A program made the translations under genes and the position numbers. Positions 1-9,120 of a DNA stretch of 64,000 nt are shown here, in pieces. Each line of letters starts with the position of its first letter. Within the stretch, counting starts at the first letter, position 1. The notes below the pieces were generated by a model, which saw only the letters and a program-made list of their open reading frames with translations, ran no database searches and was not told the DNA's origin. Origin of the DNA: Aliiroseovarius sp. F20344. GTDB taxonomy: Bacteria; Pseudomonadota; Alphaproteobacteria; Rhodobacterales; Rhodobacteraceae. The DNA is taken from the NCBI RefSeq assembly GCF_023016155.1, contig NZ_JALKBG010000005.1, positions 246,549 through 310,548 of the forward strand. The letters are read 5' to 3'.

Positions 1-1670
1 TGGTCCTGTGGACGTCCTTTGCCGATATCATGCAGCAGCATCGCAACCATCAGCGTCTTGCGATTGACGCCTTTGTCGAGGATTTCCGAGCTGATTGGCA
101 GCTCGTCTTCCAGCTCATGCCTCTCAATCTGCGCGAAATTCGAGATCACCTGAATCGTGTGCTCGTCCACTGTGTAGCTGTGATACATGTTGAACTGCAT
201 CATCGCGACAATCGGCTCGAACTCGGGAATGAATGCGGACAATACGCCAAGTTCATTCATTCGGCGCAACGCGCGTTCCGGGTTGCCGTGTTTCAGCAGA
301 AGATCAAGGAAGATGCGGATGGCTTCCTTATCCTTGCGCATCTCATCATCGATCAGATCGAGGTTATGAGACACCAGCCGCATGGCGTGGGGATGGATCA
401 ACAGCCCCGTACGCAAACCTTCTTCGAAGATGCGCAGAAGGTTCAATTTGTTGGATAGGAATTCGGTCTCGTCGCCCACGTCAAGGCGCCCGTGTTTCTC
501 GACAAACCCGTGTTTCAGCTTCTTTCGCCGTTTCAAAAGCCGCATCAGACGCGGCTCTTGCTTCAGGTGCTGGGCTTCCAACGCAGTCAGCACAATTCGG
601 GTCAGATCACCCACTTGGGTCGCGTGGCGGAAGTAGGCTTGCATGAAATGCTCAACGCCCCGGCGCCCTTCGGTGTCTTTGAAACCCAGCCGATCCGCTA
701 CTTCCACCTGCAAGTCGAAGGTCAGTTGGTCCGAGGGGCGGTTGGTCACCAAATGCAACTGGCAACGCACGGCCCAAAGAAAACCCTCGGCTTCGCGGAA
801 GGTCTCGAATTCATCCTCGGTAAACACACCTTTTGAGACCAGCTCGGAGGGATGAGACACATGATGCTGATATTTCGCGACCCAAAACAGCGTCTGTAGG
901 TCTCGCAAACCGCCTTTGCCTTCTTTCACATTGGGCTCAACTACATAGCGCTGGCCTTGCTTGATATGACGCGCATCACGCTCGGCCAACTTCGCCTCAA
1001 TGAAGTCGCCCAAGGTGTCGTTGAACAAATCGCTCCAAAGGCGGTCTTCCAGTTCAGCCGCCAAGGCTTGATCGCCACAGATGGGCCGCTGTTCCAGCAA
1101 TGCAGTGCGGATCGTATAGTCTTCACGCCCCAGTCGCAGGCAATCTTCGATTGTCCGTGCTGCGTGGCCCACCTTCAGGCGCAGATCCCATAGCATATAG
1201 AGCATGCTTTCGATGACGCTTTCCGCCCATGGGGTGATTTTGTAAGGCGTCAGAAACAGCAGATCCACATCCGATTGCGGTGCCATCTCGCCACGTCCGC
1301 ATCCCCCGACGGCAATGACGGCTATCCGTTCAGATGTTGTCGGCAGTTGCAGGGGATGAAGCTTTTCAGTCGCCACTCGATGAACGCATCGCACAATGCC
1401 GTCGGTCAAATGGCTGTAGGCAGCAATTGCAGGATGTGCGTTCAGCGGATCTTTCGACAGCGCCTCGGCAATTCGCGCGCGTCCGGCTTTGATGCTGTCG
1501 CGAAGTGCGGACACCGTCGATTTGCGAATGTCTGACGCATCTTTGGCATCTTCAAACGAATGCTCCAGCTTTAGCCAAAGCGCATCTTCATTCAGGATTT
1601 CTTCGGCAGGGCAAATAAGATGCCCCGCCGTTTGGGCCGGAAGGATCCGGTCAGCTTCAGAACCCGGCAC
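1..1670 (-). CDS. glnD: [Protein-PII] uridylyltransferase/uridylyl-removing enzyme, C-terminus off window
   Basis: GlnD uridylylates PII (GlnB/GlnK) when nitrogen is short and removes UMP when it is plentiful. About 556 codons are visible; the C-terminal part (rest of HD domain, two ACT domains) lies left of the window. Reading the minus strand, the nucleotidyltransferase motif GGCGRGEMAPQSDVDLLFL is clear (the two Asp bind metal), followed by NVKEGKGGLRDLQTL and, near the edge, the HD-domain stretch TVDEHT and LLHDIGKGR. The likely start is GTG at 1670, giving a 14-base overlap with the upstream lipoprotein gene; a TTG at 1676 is an alternative, and no ATG lies before the conserved LICPAEEIL segment. 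The overlap suggests co-transcription with the lipoprotein gene. Confidence 0.92.
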   Translation of the reverse strand, partial: MPGSEADRILPAQTAGHLICPAEEILNEDALWLKLEHSFEDAKDASDIRKSTVSALRDSIKAGRARIAEALSKDPLNAHPAIAAYSHLTDGIVRCVHRVATEKLHPLQLPTTSERIAVIAVGGCGRGEMAPQSDVDLLFLTPYKITPWAESVIESMLYMLWDLRLKVGHAARTIEDCLRLGREDYTIRTALLEQRPICGDQALAAELEDRLWSDLFNDTLGDFIEAKLAERDARHIKQGQRYVVEPNVKEGKGGLRDLQTLFWVAKYQHHVSHPSELVSKGVFTEDEFETFREAEGFLWAVRCQLHLVTNRPSDQLTFDLQVEVADRLGFKDTEGRRGVEHFMQAYFRHATQVGDLTRIVLTALEAQHLKQEPRLMRLLKRRKKLKHGFVEKHGRLDVGDETEFLSNKLNLLRIFEEGLRTGLLIHPHAMRLVSHNLDLIDDEMRKDKEAIRIFLDLLLKHGNPERALRRMNELGVLSAFIPEFEPIVAMMQFNMYHSYTVDEHTIQVISNFAQIERHELEDELPISSEILDKGVNRKTLMVAMLLHDIGKGRPQD

Positions 1671-2829
1671 CGGCAAAGCTTCTGGGCGCAGGATCGATGA
1701 TTGCCAGTTGCCCATTTTGAATTTGCGCAATAGCAAGACCGCGCTGATTGGTTCCGTTGGCGCGCAGGCGGAACACACCGTTCACGCCAACAAACCCTTG
1801 CGGTTGGGTCAACGCCGTTGTGGTCAATGCGTTGGATTTGCCAGCTTTTACAAGTGCGCCGATGGCGGCAATGCCGTCATACGCCAAACCCGCGATAGGG
1901 TGTGGTGACGCACCATACCGTGCTTGGTAACGACCGGCGAACCGATTGCTGAGTGCTGGATCTGGGATAGCGAACCAGCCGCCTTGCAGACCGGGAAGCG
2001 ACATTGCATTGGCGGGGATATCCCAGCGTTGCAGGCCGATAAACTGGACCTTTGCAGGATCAACACCGTTTTCAGGCAGCAGACCAGCCAGGAACGGCAG
2101 CGCACCTGAAGTGCCAGAGGTCAGAAAGACCGATTGCGCACCCGAACTGCGGACTTTGGAGCTGATGCCGGGCAGCGCGTTAACGATGCCGTTCTGCGAA
2201 AGTTCAAACGAGGCGGAGCCAGCAAGTGTTGCGCCCGAATTCTGGATCGCAGTCTCGATTGCAGCGCGCCCCTGAGCTTCGGCTTGATCATTTCCGTTCA
2301 AGACCATGATGCGACCTTTGCCTTGGCGCGCAGCAAAGCGTGTCAGGCGGTCGGCGGTGTTTTGGAAGGTGTTGCCCAGAATAAAGACGTTGCCGCCTGC
2401 GATGCTTGGATTGTTCGAAAAGCTCAGAACATTCACGTTGCGGCGTGCAACGGCGACACCGGCTGCATTGGCGCTTTGGGCAAAAACCGGGCCAATAATG
2501 ATCTTCGCACCATCGTTCACAGCTTTGGTCGCCATCGAAGCGGCCTGATTCGCGCTGCCAGCAGTGCTGTAGACGCGCAGATCGATCTTGACCCCGGACA
2601 ATTCGGACATGGCCAAGCGGGCTGCATTTTCCAGCGACTGAGCAAGGTTGGCATCATTGGCCGACCCCGATCCCGACGGTACCAGAAGGGCAACAGGCAC
2701 GGGTTTATTGGTGTTAATACTTTGGCCAACTTGCGGGGCTGCGACGTTACAGGCAACAAGGGCAGAAAGAGACGCAAGGGCGGTAAGTGCACCCAGCGCC
2801 TTGCGGGTGCGTGCGAAAACAGCAAACAT
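1657..2829 (-). CDS. LpoA/YraM-like penicillin-binding protein activator lipoprotein
   Basis: A 390-residue lipoprotein of the periplasmic-binding-protein-like fold used by LpoA, the outer-membrane activator of PBP1A. The N-terminus is a lipoprotein signal with lipobox LVAC (a longer in-frame start at 2880 exists). I chose ATG at 2829 because AAAGGA sits seven bases upstream and the signal peptide then has normal length. The mature part contains VALLVPSGSG, an IIIGPVFAQSA stretch and GLAYDGIAAIGAL, typical of leucine/isoleucine-binding-protein-like receptors and of the C-terminal half of LpoA; the N-terminal TPR part of enterobacterial LpoA is absent, as usual in alphaproteobacteria. It is divergent from rsmI, as lpoA is in Escherichia coli, supporting the assignment. 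Substrate/partner is inferred. Confidence 0.82.
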   Translation of the reverse strand: MFAVFARTRKALGALTALASLSALVACNVAAPQVGQSINTNKPVPVALLVPSGSGSANDANLAQSLENAARLAMSELSGVKIDLRVYSTAGSANQAASMATKAVNDGAKIIIGPVFAQSANAAGVAVARRNVNVLSFSNNPSIAGGNVFILGNTFQNTADRLTRFAARQGKGRIMVLNGNDQAEAQGRAAIETAIQNSGATLAGSASFELSQNGIVNALPGISSKVRSSGAQSVFLTSGTSGALPFLAGLLPENGVDPAKVQFIGLQRWDIPANAMSLPGLQGGWFAIPDPALSNRFAGRYQARYGASPHPIAGLAYDGIAAIGALVKAGKSNALTTTALTQPQGFVGVNGVFRLRANGTNQRGLAIAQIQNGQLAIIDPAPRSFAGAGF

Positions 2830-2908
2830 ATAATATCCTTTCCCGAGCGAGGCAGAACGCACCCCGACAGACCGCGCCATAATAACCCTAAGAACAGACA
2901 GGTCCAGA

Positions 2909-3766
2909 GTGAAACCCCTGATAGCCCCCCTTGAACCCGGACTTTATCTGGTCGCGACGCCGATTGGGAACGCCCGAGACATAACTCTGCGCGCATTGGA
3001 TGTGCTGGCCTCGGCGGATGTGATCGCGGCCGAGGACACTCGAACCACACGTAAACTGTTGGAGATTCACGGGGTATCTCTGGGAGACAGAAAAGTAATC
3101 GCCTATCACGACCATTCCGGAGAGGCTGGCCGTGCGGGTATCCTTAAGCTGATCGCGCAGGGAAAATCGGTGGCGTACGCAAGCGAAGCGGGCAGTCCAC
3201 TTATTGCCGATCCGGGCTTTGCGCTGGCCCGGGATGTTGCGAATGAAGGCCATCACGTCACCGCGCTGCCCGGTCCAACGGCGGCGATCACGGCGATCAG
3301 CCTGTCTGGTCTGCCCTCGGACCGCTTCTGCTTTGCAGGTTTCGCACCCTCGGCGAAAGGTGCGCGCCAGAAATGGCTGACCGAGCTTTTGGCCATACCG
3401 GCCACGCTGATCATTTACGAAAGCCCCAAACGCGTTAACCGGTTGTTAGAGGAGCTGTGTTCCACTGAAGCAAAGTCACGTCCGGCGGCCTTGTGCCGGG
3501 AGCTGACAAAGAAGTTCGAAGAAATCAGGCGTGGGACGGTTCAGGATCTTTCTGACCAGATCCCTGAGATGACTTTGAAAGGCGAAATCGCGCTAGTGCT
3601 CGGACAGGCCGCAGCGGGCGAGGATGAGGTTGATCTGGAACAGATGTTAAGCAACGCGTTGCAGGATATGAGCATGAAAGACGCCGTTGCCATGGTGACA
3701 CAGGCAACTGGGCTACCGCGCCGAAAAGTTTATCAGACAGCGTTGGGCATGGACCGTAACCAATGA
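2909..3766 (+). CDS. rsmI: 16S rRNA (cytidine1402-2'-O)-methyltransferase
   Basis: RsmI puts the 2'-O-methyl group on C1402 in the decoding centre of 16S rRNA, using S-adenosylmethionine. The 285-residue product has the tetrapyrrole-methylase fold: GLYLVATPIGNARDIT at the N-terminus, AAEDTRTTRKLL, SEAGSPLIADPGF and ALPGPTAAI, all hallmarks of RsmI (YraL). The start is GTG at 2909; the family N-terminus begins a few residues before GLYLVATPIGN, so the start fits. It is divergent from the LpoA-like gene and overlaps yraN by four bases (ATGA), so the two are translationally coupled. Nothing unusual seen. Confidence 0.95.
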   Translation: MKPLIAPLEPGLYLVATPIGNARDITLRALDVLASADVIAAEDTRTTRKLLEIHGVSLGDRKVIAYHDHSGEAGRAGILKLIAQGKSVAYASEAGSPLIADPGFALARDVANEGHHVTALPGPTAAITAISLSGLPSDRFCFAGFAPSAKGARQKWLTELLAIPATLIIYESPKRVNRLLEELCSTEAKSRPAALCRELTKKFEEIRRGTVQDLSDQIPEMTLKGEIALVLGQAAAGEDEVDLEQMLSNALQDMSMKDAVAMVTQATGLPRRKVYQTALGMDRNQ

Positions 3767-4116
3767 GCGGGATGGTTTCATATCTTTCTGGCATCGCTGC
3801 CGAAGACTCTGTGGCGCAGGCGTACGAGCTGGGCGGGCGGCAGGTGGCTTTTCGTCGTTGGCGCGGCAAACGTGGTGAGATTGACCTGATCGTGCGGGAT
3901 CAGGACGAAATTATCTTTGTGGAAGTGAAGAAATCCCGAGATTTTCTTCGTGCCGCCGAAGCCTTGTCGAAGGCGCAAATCAAGCGACTATATCAAACGG
4001 CTTCTGAATTTCTGACGAGCGAACCCAAGGGCGACCTTACGCCGACTCGCTTTGATGTCGCACTTGTGAACGGTTCAGGTGAAATCCAGATCATTGAAAA
4101 CGCATTGGGATACTGA
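3763..4116 (+). CDS. yraN: YraN/UPF0102 family endonuclease-like protein
   Basis: A 117-residue protein of the UPF0102 (YraN) family, which has the restriction-endonuclease-like fold. The diagnostic residues are visible: RRWRGKRGEIDLIVRD followed by IIFVEVKKS, which supplies the E...D...ExK catalytic-type residues. No precise cellular function is established for the family; its constant neighbourhood with rsmI suggests a nucleic-acid role. The ATG overlaps the rsmI stop by four bases. Length is normal for the family. Downstream is gshB, with a 63-base gap to its chosen start. Confidence 0.92.
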   Translation: MSGMVSYLSGIAAEDSVAQAYELGGRQVAFRRWRGKRGEIDLIVRDQDEIIFVEVKKSRDFLRAAEALSKAQIKRLYQTASEFLTSEPKGDLTPTRFDVALVNGSGEIQIIENALGY

Positions 4117-4179
4117 TCCCCATTGCGCCACGGGCTGCTCTGCCCCATCTATGGGGAACTGAATTCAGAAGGAGCCCCC

Positions 4180-5121
4180 ATGTCGCTTAAAGTTGCCATT
4201 CAAATGGACCCGATCGATCACGTCGATATCAACGCTGACAGTTCCTTTCGCATTGCCGAAGAGGCGCAGGCGCGTGGGCATATCCTTTTTTACTACACAC
4301 CAGATCAGCTCAGCTATCGCGAAGGGCGTGTTATGGCACGGGGCTGGCCTTTGACCGTGCGTCGCGAGCAGGGAAATCACTTCACCCTTGGTGAATTGCA
4401 GGACGTGGATTTGGCCGAAATGGACGTGGTCTGGCTTCGGCAGGATCCGCCCTTTGACATGGGCTACATCACGACAACGCATATTCTGGATATGGTTCAC
4501 CCTGACACGTTGGTTGTGAACGACCCGTTTTGGGTACGGAACTACCCTGAGAAACTGTTAGTTCTTGAGTTTCCTGACCTAACACCCCCAACAATGATCG
4601 CCCGTGATTTCTCCACTTTGAAATCCTTCAAAGACACGCATGGCGACATCATTTTGAAGCCGCTTTACGGTAATGGCGGCGCGGGCGTGTTCCGTCTGGA
4701 TGACAATGACCGCAACCTTGCCTCGTTGCACGAGCTCTTCGCAGGAATCAACCGAGAGCCGTTGATTGCTCAGAAATTCCTGCCTGACGTCTCGAACGGG
4801 GATAAGCGCATCATCTTGGTGGATGGCGAGCCGGTTGGCGCGATCAACCGTGTGCCAGCTGCGGGCGAAACGCGTTCAAATATGCATGTGGGCGGACGCC
4901 CTGAAAAGATCGGGCTGACCGAACGCGACCTTGAGATCTGTGCCGCCATTGGCCCGCTTCTGCGTGATAAAGGGCAGGTATTCGTCGGCATCGACGTGAT
5001 CGGCGACTACCTGACCGAGATCAACGTCACATCACCCACGGGCATTCAAGAGCTTGAGCGGTTTGACGGAACCAATGTGGCCGAAAAGATCTGGCAAGCG
5101 ATCGAGGCACGCCGCGCATGA
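4180..5121 (+). CDS. gshB: Glutathione synthetase
   Basis: GshB ligates glycine to gamma-glutamylcysteine with ATP, the last step of glutathione synthesis. The 313-residue product has the N-terminal pre-ATP-grasp region ([30 protein letters not shown]) and the ATP-grasp core ([34 protein letters not shown], and [14 protein letters not shown] near the end). A longer in-frame ORF begins at 4123, but AGAAGGAG ends six bases before the ATG at 4180 and [11 protein letters not shown] is the family N-terminus. It overlaps the next gene by four bases. Part of the rsmI-yraN-gshB-hydrolase run. Confidence 0.96.
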   Translation: MSLKVAIQMDPIDHVDINADSSFRIAEEAQARGHILFYYTPDQLSYREGRVMARGWPLTVRREQGNHFTLGELQDVDLAEMDVVWLRQDPPFDMGYITTTHILDMVHPDTLVVNDPFWVRNYPEKLLVLEFPDLTPPTMIARDFSTLKSFKDTHGDIILKPLYGNGGAGVFRLDDNDRNLASLHELFAGINREPLIAQKFLPDVSNGDKRIILVDGEPVGAINRVPAAGETRSNMHVGGRPEKIGLTERDLEICAAIGPLLRDKGQVFVGIDVIGDYLTEINVTSPTGIQELERFDGTNVAEKIWQAIEARRA

Positions 5122-6044
5122 GCTGGTTGCGCCGCCCACTGAACCTGTGGCTGCGCTTGACCGAGCGGCCAGCGCTGACCCGCGCCACTCCGGAAACGGT
5201 GGACCGGGTGCGTCGGCGGTTCGAGAGGGTGACGCGCCTGTCTCTGCATCCTCCGCGCGGGTTGCGGTATGCATGGCACGACATGGCCCGCCCGGTGATG
5301 GAAATCGATCCTGACGTGGCTGAGGATGCGCATATCCTTCTTTATTTTCATGGTGGCGGGTATTTCTTTGGCTCGCCTCGCACTGTACGCAACATGGTTG
5401 GGCGCATTGCGCGGGCTGCGGGCGCGCGCGCCTTGCTGCCTGCCTATCGTCTTGCGCCGGAGCATCCGTTCCCCGCCGCCCCCGATGATGCGCTTGCGAT
5501 CTATCAAGAAGTCGTTGCGGCCCATCCGGATCAAGCCATCATCATCGGAGGGGACAGTGCTGGCGGTGGGTTGGCCTTGGCTTTGCTTGCGCAGATTGTG
5601 GCGCTGGACCTGCCGAAGCCAGCTCTGACAATCGCACTGTCGCCGCTGACCGATCTGACCACCAGCGGTGCATCGATCCGTGACAATGACAAGACCGAAG
5701 TGGTCCTGCCCGCCGAACGCATGGCAGAGCTTGCCGCCTATTATCTTGATGGCGCAGATGCGCGTGATCCACGCGCTAGCCCACTGTTCGCAACATTTTC
5801 AGGGGCAACACCTGTCCTGATCACCGTAAGCCGGTCCGAGATCTTCTTGGACGATGCGCTCCGTATGGCTGCGTCTTTGGAAGAACAGGGCGTGTCTGTG
5901 GATCTACAAGAAGATGATGGTCTTCCACATGTTTGGCAGATGTTTGCAGGACCATTGCCCGAAGCCAATCAATCCATCAGCCGAATTGCAAACGCGATGA
6001 AGAGCGCCGTGGAAGATCACGGAAACGGCGTGACAAGGCGATAA
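5118..6044 (+). CDS. Alpha/beta hydrolase, hormone-sensitive-lipase type
   Basis: A 308-residue esterase/lipase-like protein of the HSL (bacterial GDSAG) family. The oxyanion-hole motif HGGGYFFGS lies near residue 77, the nucleophile elbow [11 protein letters not shown] near residue 144, the Asp in [12 protein letters not shown] and the catalytic His in [11 protein letters not shown] near the C-terminus, so the triad is complete. No signal peptide is apparent, so a cytoplasmic carboxylesterase is likely; the natural substrate cannot be told. The start overlaps the gshB stop by four bases. The 3' end overlaps the convergent YifB gene by 28 bases, so the two transcripts share antisense tails. 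Confidence 0.85.
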   Translation: MSWLRRPLNLWLRLTERPALTRATPETVDRVRRRFERVTRLSLHPPRGLRYAWHDMARPVMEIDPDVAEDAHILLYFHGGGYFFGSPRTVRNMVGRIARAAGARALLPAYRLAPEHPFPAAPDDALAIYQEVVAAHPDQAIIIGGDSAGGGLALALLAQIVALDLPKPALTIALSPLTDLTTSGASIRDNDKTEVVLPAERMAELAAYYLDGADARDPRASPLFATFSGATPVLITVSRSEIFLDDALRMAASLEEQGVSVDLQEDDGLPHVWQMFAGPLPEANQSISRIANAMKSAVEDHGNGVTRR

Positions 6045-7528
6045 CCCAAGGCTTCGGCAATATGGCCACGTTCAACGCAATCCGCCCCGTCCAAATCAGC
6101 GATTGTGCGCGCCACGCGCAGCACGCGGTGATATCCGCGGGCGGATAGGCCAAACCGATCTGCGGCCTTGTTCAGGATCTCGCGCCCTTCAGCATCCGGT
6201 GTGGCAACGCGTGTCAGCAGATCCCCTTCGATATCGCAATTCGTCGTCACATCTGGCTGGTCAACGTAGCGCTGCGTTTGTCGCGCGCGCGCCGTGGCTA
6301 CGCGTTCGGCAATGGCCGATGACGGCTCTCCGGTCGCGGGTAGGTCGAGGTCTTGGAAGCTGACAGGCGGCACGTCCAAACGCAGGTCAAAGCGATCCAA
6401 AAGAGGCCCCGAGATTTTCTTCATGTAATCCTCGCCACAAATCGGGGCACGGTTACATGCGCGCCCTGCATCCGTCAGGTATCCGCATTTGCAGGGATTT
6501 GCGGCAGCCACCAGCAGGAAACGGCTGGGATAGCGCAGATGCGCATTTGCTCGGGCTACTGTCACGTCGCCCGTTTCCAATGGCTGGCGCAGTGTTTCGA
6601 GCGTTTGGCGATTGAACTCGGGAAATTCGTCCATGAACAAGACGCCGTTATGGGCCAAGCTGATCTCGCCGGGTTTGGCCCCGCGGCCCCCGCCAACAAT
6701 CGCAGCCATCGAGGCCGTATGATGCGGCGCGCGAAAGGGCCGCGTTTGCGAGATGCCGCCCGCATCCAATAGCCCGGACACCGAGTGGATCATCGAGGTT
6801 TCAAGCGCCTCGCGTGCAGACAGGGGCGGCATGATGCCGGGCAAACGCGCGGCCAGCATTGATTTGCCCGAGCCGGGCGTCCCGACCAACAGCAGGTGAT
6901 GGCGGCCAGCCGCTGCGATTTCCAGCGCACGTTTGGCGCGTTCCTGGTCTTTCACCTCGGCCATGTCTTTTGAGGACTTCTGGACCTTGACCTGCCCTGC
7001 AACGGCGGGAGCGATGGGCGATTGTCCGGTGAAATGCTGAAGCACGGCCGCCAGACTATCCGCAGCCAGAACCTTGGTGGCATCAATCCACGCTGCTTCC
7101 GCCCCGCAGGATTTCGGGCAAATCAGGTCCAATTCGCGTTCTGCGGCTGCCAGCGCTGCGGACAGGGCACCCAGAACAGGTATCAGCGAGCCATCCAAAG
7201 ACAGCTCGCCAATGGCCAACGTATTTGCCAGCTCATCCCGATCCAGCATTCCGGCTTCGGCCAAAAGCGCCAAAGCGATGGGCAGATCAAAGTGGGACCC
7301 TTCCTTAGGTAGGTCTGCCGGGGACATGTTGATTGTTATTTTACGCGGGGGCAGTGCGACGGACATGGCGGCAAGGGCCGATCGCACACGCTCGCGCGCC
7401 TCAGACACCGCCTTGTCTGGCAGTCCAACGATCGAGAATCCCGGCAATCCGGGGGATAGGGCGCATTCGACTTCGACGATACGCGCGTCTATGCCTTCAA
7501 ATGCCACCGTGCTGATACGTGCCACCAT
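6017..7528 (-). CDS. comM: YifB/ComM family Mg-chelatase-like AAA+ ATPase
   Basis: A 503-residue ATPase of the YifB/ComM family. ComM is known as a hexameric branch-migration helicase that helps integrate incoming DNA during natural transformation. The N-terminal Lon-protease-like domain (GLPGFSIVGLPDKAV, NMSPADLPKEGSHFDLPIAL) is followed by Walker A GTPGSGKSML, Walker B VLFMDEFPEF, the ANPCKCGY cysteine segment, the arginine-finger region LLDRFDL and the C-terminal SARGYHRVLRVARTIADL. Full length. A potential hairpin (7534-7560) lies directly before the ATG. Convergent with the hydrolase gene, overlapping it by 28 bases. Whether the organism is competent is not shown by the window. Confidence 0.93.
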   Translation of the reverse strand: MVARISTVAFEGIDARIVEVECALSPGLPGFSIVGLPDKAVSEARERVRSALAAMSVALPPRKITINMSPADLPKEGSHFDLPIALALLAEAGMLDRDELANTLAIGELSLDGSLIPVLGALSAALAAAERELDLICPKSCGAEAAWIDATKVLAADSLAAVLQHFTGQSPIAPAVAGQVKVQKSSKDMAEVKDQERAKRALEIAAAGRHHLLLVGTPGSGKSMLAARLPGIMPPLSAREALETSMIHSVSGLLDAGGISQTRPFRAPHHTASMAAIVGGGRGAKPGEISLAHNGVLFMDEFPEFNRQTLETLRQPLETGDVTVARANAHLRYPSRFLLVAAANPCKCGYLTDAGRACNRAPICGEDYMKKISGPLLDRFDLRLDVPPVSFQDLDLPATGEPSSAIAERVATARARQTQRYVDQPDVTTNCDIEGDLLTRVATPDAEGREILNKAADRFGLSARGYHRVLRVARTIADLDGADCVERGHIAEALGYRLVTPFP

Positions 7529-7533
7529 GATCC

Positions 7534-7560
7534 AGCCTGCCCCTTAGTTTTTGGCAGGCT
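7534..7560 (-). promoter_or_regulatory. Inverted repeat at the comM ribosome-binding region
   Basis: An 8-base perfect inverted repeat (AGCCTGCC / GGCAGGCT, 11-base loop) ends six bases before the comM ATG on the minus strand. The only purine-rich Shine-Dalgarno-like bases (AAGGGGCAGG) lie in its loop and 3' arm. It could sequester the ribosome-binding site, or be the end of the upstream GST transcript; it has no following T-run, so an intrinsic terminator is less likely. Confidence 0.4.
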
Positions 7561-7596
7561 AGATTGTCATGGTTAGCAAAACGTTAACTCCGGCGT

Positions 7597-8484
7597 TCAG
7601 GTGTTGTGTGTAGTCACCATGTCCATGAAGGCGGGCCACGCCTCTGGGTCATTTATGGTCTTGTCGCGACAGCCGGGATTGCAGAAACCCCAAATTCGCC
7701 CATTCAGCTCAAGGAAGTCCGTGACGGGTTTGCCTGAATAAGGGCACGCGTCGTTGATCGAAGGGCCGTCGGATATCACGGCGTTTAGCGGAGCGGGGCC
7801 GGGCCAGTCTGCCAGAGGCAATCCATCGATATAAGGCACCGGGTCATAGGATTTCAGAAGCCCAATGGCCCGCCAGCGACGAAACGCCGGGTCGGAAAGA
7901 TGAGCGGCAACATAATTCTGCGCAGCCTCACCAACGGGCAAACCAAAACCCGCGATCCGCGCTGCAACTGGCGCATAGAACACATCAGCCAGCGAATAAT
8001 CACCGAAAAGCCATGGGCTGCTTTCGCGACCAAATTGGGTCCATGCCGTATTCCAGAGCTCTTCAATCCGAAGCAGGTCAGCTTTCACCTCTTTGGAGGG
8101 TTCAAACCCTTCGACAGTTCCCAAAAGCTGCATTGGGCAGGCATCGCGCAGGGCATCAAAACCTGAATGCATCTCGGCCACCAGCCAGCGGGCCAAGGCG
8201 CGGGCGGCGGGGTCTTTGGGCCACAACCCAGCTTCCGGGTGGCGTTCTGCCAGTGTTTCAGCGATCGCCAGACTGTCGCCGACGGGGGTTCCCTCGGGTG
8301 TGCAGATCGCGGGAACAAACCGGGCCGGAGCAAGCTTTTCAAGATCTTGCTTCAACGTGCCGCTGTATAATCCGGCCATATGTGTGCGGTAGGGGACGCC
8401 GAATTTCTCAAACATCAGCCAGCCGCGTAATGACCAGCTCGAAAAACTCTGGTCGCCAATATAAAGGTCATAAATCATTGGCAT
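7597..8484 (-). CDS. Glutathione S-transferase with C-terminal TRASH-like cysteine motif
   Basis: A 295-residue protein. Residues about 1-80 form a thioredoxin-like GST N-domain (YIGDQSFSSWSLRGWLMFEKFG, with the PAICTPEGTPVGDSLAIAE glutathione-binding stretch), and 90-210 the helical C-domain. The last 50 residues are not GST: Cys247, Cys268 and Cys272 form C-x20-C-x3-C, the spacing of TRASH/YHS-type metal-binding domains, followed by DPEAWPAFM. This suggests a soluble GST linked to a heavy-metal or zinc site; the catalytic role is unknown. The start could be 8484 or 8478. It stands alone between comM and the phosphatase gene, same strand. GST identity is solid; the TRASH label rests on cysteine spacing only. 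Confidence 0.8.
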   Translation of the reverse strand: MPMIYDLYIGDQSFSSWSLRGWLMFEKFGVPYRTHMAGLYSGTLKQDLEKLAPARFVPAICTPEGTPVGDSLAIAETLAERHPEAGLWPKDPAARALARWLVAEMHSGFDALRDACPMQLLGTVEGFEPSKEVKADLLRIEELWNTAWTQFGRESSPWLFGDYSLADVFYAPVAARIAGFGLPVGEAAQNYVAAHLSDPAFRRWRAIGLLKSYDPVPYIDGLPLADWPGPAPLNAVISDGPSINDACPYSGKPVTDFLELNGRIWGFCNPGCRDKTINDPEAWPAFMDMVTTHNT

Positions 8485-8535
8485 AGGTTACCAATGAACG
8501 CGACCGGCGCAATTTCCATTTTGTGACGGATTGGA

Positions 8536-9120
8536 TCACGGCAGGTGATTGATCTGCCCAACAGACCAGCGTCCTCCGTCCCAATCCAGCCGCGTGACCG
8601 AGAGATTGTCGATCTTGTGACCCAGAGCTTGGTAGGCGGTCATGTCACCCGCCATTGCAATCTGAGTTAGGATCACGCCGAAATGAGCGACCGCCACGAT
8701 GTGGCGATGACCGCGTTCGTTTAAGTCATCTACGACAGCCGTCACGCGCGCAGAAAGCTGGTTCCAGCTTTCGCCCCCTGGGGCTTGGTGGTCACCCGGT
8801 GCTTCCCAAAAGGCCCGCGACAGGTTTGGGTCACGCTCTGACACCTCTTGCCAGCCCAGACCGTCCCATTCTCCAAAGTGAAACTCGCGCAGGTCGGGGT
8901 GGTGCGGTAAACGAAACCGCTTGCATTCAATCGCATCGGCTGTGGCCGTGGCCCGGATAAGATCGGACGAAATCACGGCCGCATCGTGTGGCAAGTGGTC
9001 CGATAGGCGCGAAATAGCGGCATAGTCAGAAATGTCAGCGGGCAAATCCCGCCAGCCCACCATGTTTTTAGCATGCGTAGGACCGTGACGTACCCACCAC
9101 CAAGTGACGGGTTTGGTCAT
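8536..9120 (-). CDS. Histidine phosphatase family protein, probable alpha-ribazole phosphatase
   Basis: A 194-residue phosphatase of the phosphoglycerate-mutase-like superfamily. It has the phospho-accepting histidine motif VRHGPTH at residue 10, the acidic LREFHFGEWDG stretch, and the second His in AHFGVIL. Its ATG overlaps the cobU stop by four bases. Coupling to cobU suggests the CobC role: removing phosphate from alpha-ribazole 5'-phosphate (or adenosylcobalamin 5'-phosphate) in nucleotide-loop assembly. That role is inferred from context; the fold and catalytic residues are seen directly. Other members are phosphoglycerate mutases or generic phosphatases, so I leave the symbol empty. Confidence 0.8.
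   Translation of the reverse strand: MTKPVTWWWVRHGPTHAKNMVGWRDLPADISDYAAISRLSDHLPHDAAVISSDLIRATATADAIECKRFRLPHHPDLREFHFGEWDGLGWQEVSERDPNLSRAFWEAPGDHQAPGGESWNQLSARVTAVVDDLNERGHRHIVAVAHFGVILTQIAMAGDMTAYQALGHKIDNLSVTRLDWDGGRWSVGQINHLP

Noticed and set aside
30..836. Several open frames on the plus strand at the left edge
   Set aside because: They lie opposite glnD, whose minus-strand translation shows NTase and HD motifs; the plus frames have no family features.
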